Assembly (NCBI GenBank): GCA_024760905.1 | Contig: CM045732.1 | Location: 50,639,996-50,703,995 of the forward strand | Source: Plotosus lineatus | Taxonomy: Eukaryota > Chordata > Actinopteri > Siluriformes > Plotosidae | Direction: 5' to 3' | DNA length: 64,000 bases | Shown here: in pieces, positions 11,601 through 24,900 of the stretch | Position numbering within the stretch: position 1 is the first letter of the stretch | How the letters are laid out: every line of letters begins with the position of its first letter | The notes under the pieces: model-generated | The model's database searches: none | What the model saw: only the letters and a program-made list of their open reading frames with translations | Told to the model about the DNA's origin: nothing | Position numbers and translations under genes: made by a program

Positions 11601-14600
11601 ACATCACACTTGTTTCTATCCAGAGCTTGGTTTATTTTTCACCAGCATCCCAAAACTTGAACCACACCATGGCGTCTCTTCCAGCACAGCCCAGATTCTT
11701 AATATGCTTAAGGTTGGGACTCTGGTGCCAATTCATGTTTTGAAAATGATTCCTCATGCTCCCTGAACCAGTCCTTCACTATGTGAGCCCCAAGATGATG
11801 GATCTTTGTCGACTGTTGCAGGACAAAAAAAATCTGTTTAGCACCTCTTTTATGAGCAATTATAAAAATGTACAAAAGACAACTATGGTCTGTACATAAA
11901 CTTGTACATGTGCCTATACATACATCTGTATCCATGCCATCAGGGAAGGGATAAGTCGGTTCTTGGAGTAACCTGGTCATCTAGTACCTTTAGGTCATTG
12001 GCTGACTTCATTTTATTGCCACTTGATGTTGCTGAGACTCTAGTATTTTGTCAGAGTACCTTTAGCATTAATTAACTCCCCTTGCCGAGTAGTGACAAAG
12101 TAATCACAAGCTTTTGGCCACATGCTGAATAGATACTGAATCATTCAGCAAGCCTGGGGAGTTGGCTCTAATTTCTCAGCACTGATATTGAGTCAACCCA
12201 GTGGTAAGGTTCTGGATTACTGATCCTATGGTTTGGGGGGGGCATGATCAAGGGGTAGTCACAGCTGTCTCCCCAGTGCAGCTATCAAAGGCCAGCCAAA
12301 TTTTCTCACTATGTAGTGAGAGGCTGTAAAAACCAAGCTGTCTTTCATGAGTAGCTGCATTGCTGTCAGCTTGTTCCTGTCCTGCGATGGCTCGTCGAGC
12401 TGTCCAGGGTGTACTCTGCCCTTGCCCAGAGTTGGCTGAGATGGGTGCCAGCCTCCTTGTGACTCTATTTGGGATCAAGTGGTTCAGAAAATGAATGGAT
12501 GTCATTTTTAGTTATCTTTTCAGCTGGATATTGAAGGACAGATTGATTCATTGATCATGGTACTCTCGCCTCGTCAAGTCCACCACCTCCGGGATATGTT
12601 TGGGGTCTTCTCTAGTCCAGGTGGGTCTTCAAAGATTGTGCACACAAACTTTTTCTGCATCACTTATATTAATCCTTTCAATGGGGTTGAATGCCCTTGT
12701 ATGTTTGTGCAGCCGGACAGAAATGGTCTGCCTTGGCTAAGGATGGAAAGAGTCGTCCCATGCAGCAGGAAGATGAATACCGTCTCCACATGGAGCTCAA
12801 CCGCTGTTTAAAGAAGGAACCAATGAGCGCGAGTACTGAACAAGACTTGTTTGAAAGCCAGATCACCAGGCCATTGTCAGGCAAAGGTGAGTCCAAGCTC
12901 TCACTCCTTTTGTCTGTGCACCTCAAGATGAAATATTGCCAGTTTAAATATTTCAAAGGAAATTTATGTATGCTGTCTACTTGTTACTGATTTTTCTCTT
13001 TCAAAGATGTATTTTTCTCCATGGCTGATATGGACATGTCACACAGCATAACACTTCCCCCTCTCGAGGACCCACCCAATGTAGACATTGATTTGTCTCT
13101 TTTCCGCGAAATGCATGCAGCTGTGAGCCAACTACTCTAAATCACATAATGAGCTCATTACTATGCAAAGTATCAGAACATTACAATAGCAAGAACAGTT
13201 GTTATGAAATGCATTTCAGGCTCAGTGGGATGAGTATGAGACAAAACAAAGTCATGAAAAGCCATCGTTCTCTCAAGATCCTCCATGCCCACATAACGTA
13301 ACCAGACAGACCTGTAAGTCTTTCCAACAGCAAATATCACTTTCTATAATGTAGTTTTGCAGCTTTTCATAAACATTTTGTAACTCTTCTGGTATATTAC
13401 CTCTACAGTTTTATACATTGTTTAGTCACACAATTTCCCCCTTATTTCTAGCTCATCCATCGAAGAGTCACGGTGATGAGTCCAGGCCTGAGCTGGTTTT
13501 TAAGCTGACAGTGGGCAATCTTTGCATATCTGTGCTGCACATCGATCCTCTAACACCCCCAGACTCCACTTCCAGTTCTCTTGCACCAATGGCTTCAGAA
13601 TTTTTCCAATTGCTGGCTAATGATCAGCTATATCTGAAAGGATTCCTCCAAGCACGAACTCTTTTTGACCAGGCCTGTCCACATGACCATCTCAGGTGGG
13701 ATTTTTACTTCGGTTGACTGGTATCCAGAACTGATAATGACTCGGTGTCCATTGTCTGGACAAATGGTATGATTTAAATGTGGATTAAATATATTTTACA
13801 AAATTATGCATTGCTGGTCAAAATTGGAGTATGGTTTTATTTTGTTCAACTTGCCTTAGCCTTGATTAGTGTAATCACCATGGCATTGTTGCTTCTGTTG
13901 GTCAGCTTGAGGTTCATTATGTAGCAATAAAACAAGGTAAAATGACCACTTTGTCCTGTCAGTGCACCTTTCCCTGATGGCATGGATGGAAAACTGCAGC
14001 TGAAATAGTGAGAGGGTGAATCATGGAGCACAAAGAATGACTGGCAATCTTTACTGTCATGTCACCATATGCATCTATAATACCTTCCCAGGTTCATAGG
14101 TCAGGGGTTAAAGGTGACGTATGAACATTGCCAAAGCTCCAGTCTACGCACACTAAGCACAGATCTATCCCTGAGCGCTATGGAGTTGCTGGAATGCCTT
14201 TACCCTATCGAGAATAACAGGAGTGGAGTGCAGTACACAGAGGTGCCTTAACTTTTCCTCAATATAAAATTGAACACTCCTCACTTTGGGAAAATTACTG
14301 AATACAACTTTGTTTTGTGTTTTTTCCCTCCCCAAAAAACTAGCTCTTAACATTTGATGTTGCTACCAGCAGTGACTCGGTTTCCCATACCTGTCTTCAT
14401 TTGTTGTACAAGTTAACTGAACGAAGAGGTCCACAGGTAAGCATGTGGTAAAGCAGATGGAAGCGTTTTGACAAATTTAACTAGGAAATAAACCTGATAC
14501 TGCAAATGCAGAGTTTACATGGTATGGTGTTCAGTCATGGAATATACAATTTTAATGTGTATTTCACTCCTTTCAGGGTGGACAGGTGCGTCTGAGTACA

Positions 14601-17600
14601 ATGCCCCGTAAAGCAGAGTTTCAGGTGGAACTGGGTAAGGCTCGCTCAGAATGTGACATCAGCATCGTCGATCGTCTCCATTCCCTACTTCAGCCCCAGA
14701 AGCTGGCCACCACTGAAACTATGGCCTCTCACATGTACACATCTTACAGCAAGCATGTCAGCCTAGTGAGTAATCGTTTAACTCTTTCCTTATTCTAGTA
14801 AATGTCTTAATACTTTTGTGGTTATTTTTGTAACGTCTTGCACGCATTTCTGTTGCCTCCAGCACAAGGCTTTTGCAGAGGTCTTCCTGGAAGACAGCCG
14901 CAGTCCGACACAATGTTTGGTCGCCGTGTCTGTGAATGCACCTCATCTTGTGCTAGCGATAAGGTTCCCGATCCCAGACCTACGGTCAGACCCGGAGAGA
15001 GGCCCTTGGTTTAAAAAATCACTGCAGAAGGAAGTGCTTAGCTTGGAGCTGGAGGACTTGGAGCTGAAAACTGAGTTCGGTGAAAATGGCTCACCGGAGC
15101 AGACGAAGATAGAACTTACCTTTAAAGAGCTCAGTGGTACGACCTCTCAATTGTGAAGTATGAACAATCATATTGAAGTGGGTATTTTGAAAATTGAGTT
15201 TTATTAAACTTAACACCCACCCCCCCCCCAAATACTTGAATGCTTAAAAGGCAGAAATTCCTAGCAGGTTATTTACTCAAACAAATATGATCAAAGATTT
15301 GGTATCGTACAAGTTTTTCCAGGACCCAGTTGAACTCAATCTCATTGGTGATCTTTTGACGGCTTTTTATTCTGGCCCTCAATTCCTCCACATTGAATAA
15401 CCTATGGTATTGTAATTTTGAAGGTGTATAATACACGGTGGTTTTCAAAATGGTGTTGCAGTGGAGAGCTGCTATACCATCTCATGAGGTTGTACTTCAG
15501 AAATGCAGCAAGTTGTGACTTTCCATACATGGCATAACGAAAGGCTGTTGATTGGTTAGAATCGACCTCATGTTATAAATATTTCCAATAAAAGACTAGT
15601 AAATGTTGCAATAAATTTGATTGGCGGCTGTCGGGATATTTGCAGAAGACCTTGTGATCTGTCGTGAGAGCAGAGAGCAAGTGCAAGAAAATCTAGAGGT
15701 AGAGGTATGCTCTGGAAAGGAGCAGAATGAAGCTTTGCCTCAGTAAGTCAGAATGCATGTGTATGAATGCCAAGGACCCAAGAGGTACGGTGAGGTTACA
15801 GGCAGCAGAGATAAGGAAGGTTGAGGATTTTGAGTACTTGGGCTCAACAATCCAGAGCAATGGAGAGTGTGGAAAAGGTGAAGCATGTGCAGGCAGGTTG
15901 GAATGGTTGGAGAAAAGTGTTCGGCGTGATGTGTGATAGGAAGGTATCGGCAAGAATGAAAAGTGTACAAGACGGTGCTGAGGCCAGCAATGTTGTATGG
16001 TTTGAAACAGTGGCCCTGGGGGAAAAGACAGGAGGCAGAGCTGGAGGTAGCGGAGATGAAAATGTTGAGGTTCTCTTTGGGAGTCATGAGGATGGATAGG
16101 ATCAGGAGTGAGCACATCAGAGGGACAGCACATGTAAGAAGTTTTGGAGACGGTCACAGAGGCAGGATGGTGACTATATTGGTAGGAGGATGCTGGGGTT
16201 GGAACTACCAGGCAGAAGGACTAGAGAGCACCAAAAGAAGTGACCTATGAAATGGTGAAGGAGGACATGAAGGAAGATGGAGGAAGAGAAGATGCAGAGG
16301 ATAGGGGGGCGATGGCGGCAGATTTGCTGTGGTGACCCCTGAAGGGGGTCAATGTGCTCTTCGACAAATCGTCACTGCTTCAGCACTTTTTTTTTTTTTT
16401 TAAAGTTGGGCTTCTTGCCAATAGCTTTGCTGCACATGGGCATCTAATTGTAACAGGATTCACAGGTCATTTTAGACCTTTTTGCTCTTCCTGAAGCTGA
16501 TTTGACTGAAATTGCTTTTCAGATTGACTCGTCTTCACTCCATTCCATGGTAGTTTTTTCACTTGTCCACATTTCAAATTTTGGTTTAAAGCATCTGATC
16601 ATTTTTGAACATTTTCAGCACTTTATTTTCCCTTCTCCGACGTTTAATCAAGTTATGCTATGACATCCCTTCTGTAATCCCCCCCCCCCAGAATTTCAGA
16701 GAACTACTCTTTAACCAGCTTGTACATTTGCAGCCTTCCTTCCTCGAATAAAGGCAATTGGCACTGGTCTTTCAAACAATGAACATTATGCAGTTCCACA
16801 CTGCTATTTTGAACACCAACCTTTCAATTATACAATAATCAGCAGGCAGGTCATGGCCGTTGGATTCTATTGCTCTACTCTCTCTCTTCCTTTCGGCTTT
16901 TTTCCTTTTACTCAGGAGTCGCCCAGCGACTCATCTGATTCGCACATTTTGATTTGGCAGAGGTTTTTACGTCGGATTCCCTTTGTCACTACACCATGTA
17001 AATTTTATTTGCCATTGATAAATGTAATTTCTCCCAAAAACAGTGATCAGGTTAGTGATGCCTGACTAATATTTTGAGCAACTGTACATGGCAACTTATT
17101 TGTATAACTCTTTCAGTGACATTCTTGAATGAGAAAGATGACTCTGCATCCAGATTCTTACGTGTGTCACGGGCTTTGGAGGAGAACATGACCTCTTCTG
17201 ACAGTGGCAAATTTGATTGGCCTAGGTATAGTACTTCAGAAATGTATTGAACACCCTTCTACAGGATGTTTGATTTCATTTTAAGACCTCCCTCCCTCCC
17301 CTACAGAATAGTCCTAAAATTGAACCCCATGGTTATACACTCCATATTGGAGCGGGTTATGGCTGAAGAGGAGGAGGAAGGTGCAGAAGGTGGTTCGCCG
17401 GAGGAGGGAGGAGGTGCACACTCTTTGAAGGATGTGTGTGACTTTGGAACACCGGAGCCTTCCCCCTTTTCTTCACGTCGTGTCATGTACGAGAATGAAG
17501 AAGTAAGTGAAGAATGAGAACGTGGGGGGGGGGGTGTAGCTGCTGTTCAATTTGTCTATTGATCCAGCACGGCTCCTTTTTAATTGTAATGGGTTTGTGT

Positions 17601-20600
17601 TATCAGATGGTCATGCCTGGTGATGTAGTGGACATGACGGAATTCCAGGAGAAAGCCATGAGCAACTCCCGTTATATTCTCGAACTGTCTTTCCCCACTG
17701 TGCAGATATCGTTGCCTAACAAGTCCTTCTATGAGAAACTACACAATAGGTACAAATTTACTCGTTATGGAATGGTTTCTCCTTGAAGAGCTTAGGCAAT
17801 TACGATGGTTTCAGACTGCTGCCACATCTGCTGTTGACACACTAGCGGTGCCGTTTCCTTCTGGAGTCGGATTAAACTCTTCTGAACCGCCTCATCCTAA
17901 TTTGGTTTGCAGGGAGGCTGGCTCCTCTTATGGCATGCCCTAACAACCTATTGAAACTGGGAAACCTGACCAAATTTTCAAGGTCACGGTGGTCAATTCA
18001 TCAGGGATGCCTGTTAACCCATTAGACAATGTAACTTTTTTATTTCCAATTCCTGCTTGTGGTACTGGGTGTCAGAATCTACAAGCCTATTGAAACTGAC
18101 ATTTTTTGAATGAATATGAAGATCACAAGGGTCATATGAAATGTAAAATTTTAGCACAGGATTATTTATACCAGAGCATATGTTTTACCAAATTTCATCA
18201 AATAAGTATGCTGTTGACCATGTGGGGATACACCTTGTTTGGTGACGAGCATTTCTAGATATTAACTGATTTTACAGTGTAACTTGTGCGTTTTATAAAT
18301 TACCTGTGTTTTTGCTGTACCAGGATTAACAACGACCTACTGTTATGGGAGCCTACAGCACCGTCACCTGTGGAGACGGTGGAGAGCATGCCTTATGGGG
18401 GTGGCCTTTCCATAGCCAGCCAGCTAATTAACACCTACAGTAAGGATAGCTTCAGTCAGTTCAGATCTCTTGGTCCAGAGGGTGAGCTCTACTTCCCTGT
18501 GACTGTACTGTAGAATTATTAAATGGCTTCTTTTAATGCATCAAATTTGATGTTGGCCTGCAAGCTCCATGTTTATTTTCTGCAAGTGCTCAACCTGTTT
18601 TGTTTATAGGAGATGAAAGCGGTTCAGAAGAGGAGACTCTACCATACTGCTCTCCAGCTGAGCTGGGTTACAGGCACATGAGGAGAAAGAATAAGATGCC
18701 GTCTAAGAACTCGCAAAGCCTATTCTCTGTTCTGCTGTCTGTCAATCACTGTTTTGTAGCACTGCATACAGAGGCAAAGGTATGTGGACTATAATGGATA
18801 TCTGATTATATAATTCTCGGTGACCACTTTTTAATTGTCATTTCAAGCTAGGTGTAACCAGATTGGTCAGCTTGAAACAAGGTTTGGTGCTGAATGAAGG
18901 GTTAATGTATAACAAGCTTGTATTTGTGAAAGTGTTAATTCTGCAGTGATGCCTGGTTCACTAATACGCTGCTAGTTACATGACTACTTGGTAAATAATT
19001 TTTTTTTTTTTTTTTAACTCCATGTTAATTTTAAAAATTCAAGAAATTGTGAATGACATGGGTTTGGAGCAACAGACTGGACAATATTAAACAAAACTGT
19101 GCAATTACAGCAAAAAATACGGTTTTCACGACCATAAAATGTAATGTCAATGCTTGAGCGGCCGCCGTCCATTAATAAGGCGCACCGGATTACAAGGCGC
19201 ATTAAGCGACAAGTCAGAAGTCAAACATGATTCAACTCTCTCAATAGCACTCGACATTCAGCTGGAACAATATAAAACCAACTCGGTTCATTTTCTCTTC
19301 CACAAATACTTCCATCTTCAGTATCTGAGTTTGAGAGTTGGACAGAAAGCCTGGATCCCTTTTTTTTTTTTTTTTTTTTTTAAATGCATTTCCTCGCACA
19401 TGGTGTCAGATCAATAGACTGAAGTCTTCCTGGGTCCTGGCCTTCTGTCACGTCTCCTGAAAGAGGCAGCACATTAGTATCGTCATTACAGATCGGTCAT
19501 ACTCTTAAGGTGCTGTATCAGTGTAACTTTAAATTCAAGAAGGTTAATCAGATGTCGGGGGGGGGCACCTGTAGCAGTGCTTTGTCAGTATTTGGACCTA
19601 AAGCCTGGATCCCTCTAACCTATGACCTGTTGAGACCAATATCTAGAGTTTGGAGTTCTTTTGGTTAATCCACTGGAATGATGAGTTCTGAATTGGTTTG
19701 CTTCACTTGGGTTTTGCCAAGGAGATGGAGCCGAGGCTGCATCCACACAAGGGGCATAAAGATTTGTAGGGTGCAAAGTCCGCTTTGAAGATTGAAGGCT
19801 TTTATGTGCACTTTATGGCTGTGAATATATGGTATATTGAATTTTGTTTTTGACCAGCAATCAGATAAAAGTGTGAAGAATAAACATGGCGAGTTCTGGA
19901 TGGAGGTGAAGAATGGAGTCTTGTTCGGTGTGACACAGTACGAGGGTTGTAAAGACCAGCACTATGTCTGTTTCCACACCTCAGCAGTGTGCCTCTATCA
20001 TAAAGGTAATTGCCGCCAAGCCTGTAGGCATGTCGGTTTGCTTTGTCTGGAGTGAAGATGTATACCTATGAGCCATCAAGCGCTTCTGTCCATATTTGCT
20101 CAGTGGACACTGCCTTGTTGTTCCCATACTAGGATTAAAAGTAAAGTATTCACGTTTGTGTTTCAGGTGCAGTGGAAGGAGATGTTCCTGTGTGGGATGT
20201 TAAGTTGCCCTGTAGGACACGGCCTGACTGGTTGGAGCCGGTGTTTTACATGTGTGAGTCTGCAGTCGAAAGAGCCTCTCCCTCAGAGGGATTAAGCGGG
20301 GAGCCTCACAGTATGTTATCCCTCGCTCTTAAAATTTCTTCTCGGAGCGCTGAACGCAATGTAAAGGTAATTTTAATTTGTGTACATGTTCTCTTGACAC
20401 AAATGGTTTTGGTTCTGTATATCTGTGCTGGAGTTGGTGTGGATTAAAATCCATGTTTTCAGGAGTTTCTGCTTGCTGTTGGAGTGAGCACAGCAACATT
20501 TGAGCACAGAGTTGTGCCTTCGAGTCTGGGATGGTATGGCCAGGTAATGGCTTCATTCTTGGTTATGAATTAAATGTACTATTATTGTGGGAAGCTCAGT

Positions 20601-21944
20601 GGCGAACACTTCCGCCTCACAGCAAGAAGTTTCCATTTGATTCCATGGCTCAGGGAGTTCCTGTGGCTTATGCATGTTCTCCCTGTGCCTGCATGGGTTT
20701 CCTCCCACAGTGCAAAAACAAACATGCAGTTGGTGACTTGACTGTTCCAAATCACCTTTAGGTACGAGTGTGAATAGTTGGGGTTTTTTGGACCTGCAAT
20801 GGTCTGAGCTACTGTGTGTAACCTGCCCTCTCCCCAGAGTTGGTTGAGATGGGCGCCAGCCTCCCTGAAACTGATTTAAGAGGTTTAAAAAAAAATGACC
20901 GGATTAATATTTAGGCTTTTACATGCGCCCACTTTTCTGCATATTTACACAGCTACTCAAATCTGTAGAAAGCCTAATGATGGACGACACCTATGCTAAT
21001 CGGTGATCAAAAACCAAAACAGAAAATGCATGGCCCGTCACTTATAATAATGTACATGCTGATTCTGTTCAGATGGCATACTGTGCCCACTGGGGTCTGG
21101 TTTTTACAGACTGTTACTCTGGGGCAACTTGTTCTGACCCAACTTAAAACTTTAGCTGTTTAATGACTAAATATTTAACTTTTTCTCTGTAGATAGTAGA
21201 CTTTCTGAATGTGATGGATGAACCTGTGCTTGGTTACACACCTCCATGCTATCTTACAACAATCCACTTACATTTGTGGAGCTGCTCCCTGGATTACAGG
21301 TGACGTGTTTATATTGGAATTGACAGTCAATGCAAAATTGTGCTCAGTATAGATGTAAATGTATATAGTATGCTATGTAAAGCATGACCTCTCTGGACCT
21401 TACCAGGCCGCTGTATCTGCCTGTAAGATCTCTGCTCACAGTAGAGACCTTCAGTATCTCCAGTAGTGTGTCTTTAGACCATGCTTCATCTTGTCTCAGG
21501 TAAGATAACGGTGTATTCACTGTACCGTTCTGATCCACTCAACCAACCACCTCATAATTTTACTAATGCTGTATTTGGTTTTGTAGAATTCTTCTTGATG
21601 AAGCAGTGCTGTTTCTGTCCAACAAAAGTAATGCCGTGTCTGTCAATCTGGCCCGAGGTGAGGAATAAGAGCTCCATGGATAAAATGAGTCGGGGAGAGA
21701 TAATGAAATGATTTCTGCACTGGTATTAAACATGCTTCACTGTAGGCTTTCTTTTTATCCAGACTATGTGCCAGTGGTAGACATGGGAAACTTAGAACTC
21801 AGGATCACAACAGTCAAACCTGGCACAGATGGGGAAAGAGTAAGACATGTATTGAATTATGTAACTGCTAATGGTAGCTGCAAAATTAAATGAATGAAGT
21901 CAATGGACACACAGATCCCAGTTTATCGGTATTTTCTCATACGC

Positions 21945-21992
<48 letters not shown>

Positions 21993-24900
21993 TTTTTTTT
22001 TTTTTTGGGGTGTATTTTAGTGCACTTGTTTTGTAATTGCTGCAGAACTGAACCTCATTGTTCATGCAACAGTTGACACAGATTTATATCCAACTTGTAC
22101 TGTAGTGTTTCCATCCATAACCACTCACTCTTACTCTGACTTAGACAGAACCAAGGTTTGAGTTGCACTGCTCAAGCGATGTCATTCATATTAGGACCTG
22201 CTCGGACTCTTGTGCTGCACTTATGAACCTCATTCAGTACATTGCTAACTACGGAGACCTGCTGCCTCCACCCAAGCTGGAACGTGAGAGTGGCGGCACC
22301 AAACAAAGAGCCAAGGTCATTAAGCATCCCACAGTATTATAATCATTGGCACAGTCAATTGTTACCCTTGTCTTAATATGTGGCTATAGGTAAAATGTTT
22401 TGTAAAGGCAGTCTGATTGTTTAGTTATGGAGTTACCCAAAACCATCATGCCGTAGTGCAACTGATAACAAAGGCTGACGTTTTGAGTTGCCATCTGTAA
22501 AGGCCATTCCTGTCAATGTGGTGGCTCAAGAATTCGTTAAGCAAATTTCTACAAACATGTCCACCTTCACTCAAGGACTTGAGTGGGATATTTTTGAGAA
22601 CACCATACTTCAGTGATGTCTTTGCGGCATCTTCAAACTGCTCATGTGCCACTATTGAGTCAACTGATTTAAGGTCAAAGGTTATTGCTTAGGTCATTGC
22701 TTCTCAAATAATGGGGGGGGGGGGGGCACGTATGAGCCTGGGAACCTGCTTTTTTGGAATATTGTGCAAGAATTAAGTGTAATTGCACCTCCACTTTGGT
22801 ACTGGTGCTCTCATTGTCACGCTATGGTGTAGTGGTTTACTGCACTTCATATGGTTTGTGCATGTAAAAAATCACCCCTCAAGACAACACGGAAAAAAAA
22901 AACCGGAAGGAAGAGCGGTGGAGATATTAAGATGCAATTTGAGTTTAAATTGGTTACACAACATTCATTAAAAATGCATCTAAATTAGGTTGTTTTTTTT
23001 TTTTCAAGCAGATTGGTGCACTTAAAAAAAAAATATGCAAGTTTAACTATTTTGTTTTAAAGCTGTAAAGGATTTAAAGATGCAATGTTATGCAGAGGTG
23101 TATTAATTTTATAGACCAACTCTTTGTAGTCACTAGTGGGGGGGGTTGGGTAAGGTGGTGGGGGGGGGTTCCCCCTTCCTAGAGGGGGCGCCACATAAAA
23201 TGAGAAGCACTGGCTTTGGGGCATGTGACCACCATGGCTCATTTTCATTGAGGTATTCCTTGCATGACTGTGAGCTATAAATTAACGGTCCTACTGGTTA
23301 TGAATGAACAGTGTGACAGTCGGTTACTGAGCCAAAGGTCAGGGTTCAATTTCTAGTACCACTGTGAGGCTATTAAACAAGGTCACCAACTCGACTGCTC
23401 AGGTCTAGAAAAATAAGTCTTTTTGTATTGGATTGTCCAGTCTCCAGATTAATTTGTCTAACATGTATGCTGATAGTTTTGATACTCTGCCAAATTCCAA
23501 TACAAATGTCTGTGGGATTCAATTTTGTTCTCTGCAGCCGGAGTTTTTGAGCCAGTCCCATGGTCCCCTGCTTCCTGAGGCTGTGCAGCAGAAACTTCAG
23601 GATCTTATGCGTGAGGCCATGGAGGACACGGAGTCTCAGCAGAGCCACACGATGCAGTCCAGTGGTCAGAATCCGTTCCGATTAGCCCAGTGCTTCTCAA
23701 TTATTTTCTACTGCCCCCCCCCCCCCCTCCCAGAAGGAAAAACGTTTCCCACCTCGCAAACTACTATAAAGACAGTATTTTGTCTAAAATTTGGTACACC
23801 TTTGCATAACATCTTAACATTAACTAAAATACATCTTTCAACTTGCATTAAAAACTCTTAATTTTTTTTATATATATAAAAATAAAATCTGTAACACGGA
23901 CTAATGTGCCTAAAAATAAATGCATCCTTATTTAGCGCGTAATATCGTTCCCCATTCCTGTTAGAAAAATGTTTCTTGAGGGGTTGTTTACAGCACTTCA
24001 TATTGTTTGCTCGTGCAAAAAACCGCTACACCATAGCGTGACAATTAGAGCACCACTGCCAACTAGTGGAGTGGAGGTGCAATTACACTTGATTCTCAGA
24101 CTTCCAGAAAAGCATGTTTCCCAGGGCCATTCACCCACCTGCATCATACTGCATCCAAGGGGCATGTGCCCCACTATTTTTGAGAAGCACTGGATTAGTT
24201 CCATGTATAAAAATTGTCAAATTAGGTTTTTTTTTTTTTTAAGATTGTTCACTAATATTTTTGAGCTTCTGCAAACAGCATATCATTTATTTCAATGTGT
24301 ATTTTGCACATAAAGCGAAGGGGTTCTCCCTGTTGCAGGTCAAACAAGTGATCAAGAGCCACCACGTTCTGATCTCTTCCTCTTCCCTGATGAAAGCAGT
24401 GCTGTCGGCCAGGATCCTTGCCAAGCCTACCATACACTGCATTCACCCCTCATCTCTCCCCCTGGCCCCAGTCTACACCAGGACTCTGAGGACTTCTGCA
24501 TCCTAGATGCTCCAGGTTATAGATCAACGGTGAGATGGTGTACTCTCGAGCCACCTTGCTTTGTAGTACATGCAAAAATTTAATTTAGGAAAGCATAGGG
24601 TAATAAACTGACTAACAGGGCATTATGATTGAGGGAGATTGGGGAAATGTAATTTTTTTGCTGAATACAGTTAGGCAATTCATGTGAAATATAGAGGCTT
24701 CAGTATTTTTCCTTAAAGCAGACAATCGGAGCACCATCCTCGTGCAAATTTAGTAAAGCCTTGCACTTGAGTACGTTGTGATGCCCATACAGGCAACCCA
24801 ATGAATGAAGACAAGGGCAAAATGTATTGCACTTGCACCATTGCAGCCTGCACTCAGTGCTCTTGCTGTTTACAACTCGGTCTCTTAATGTATGGATGTT

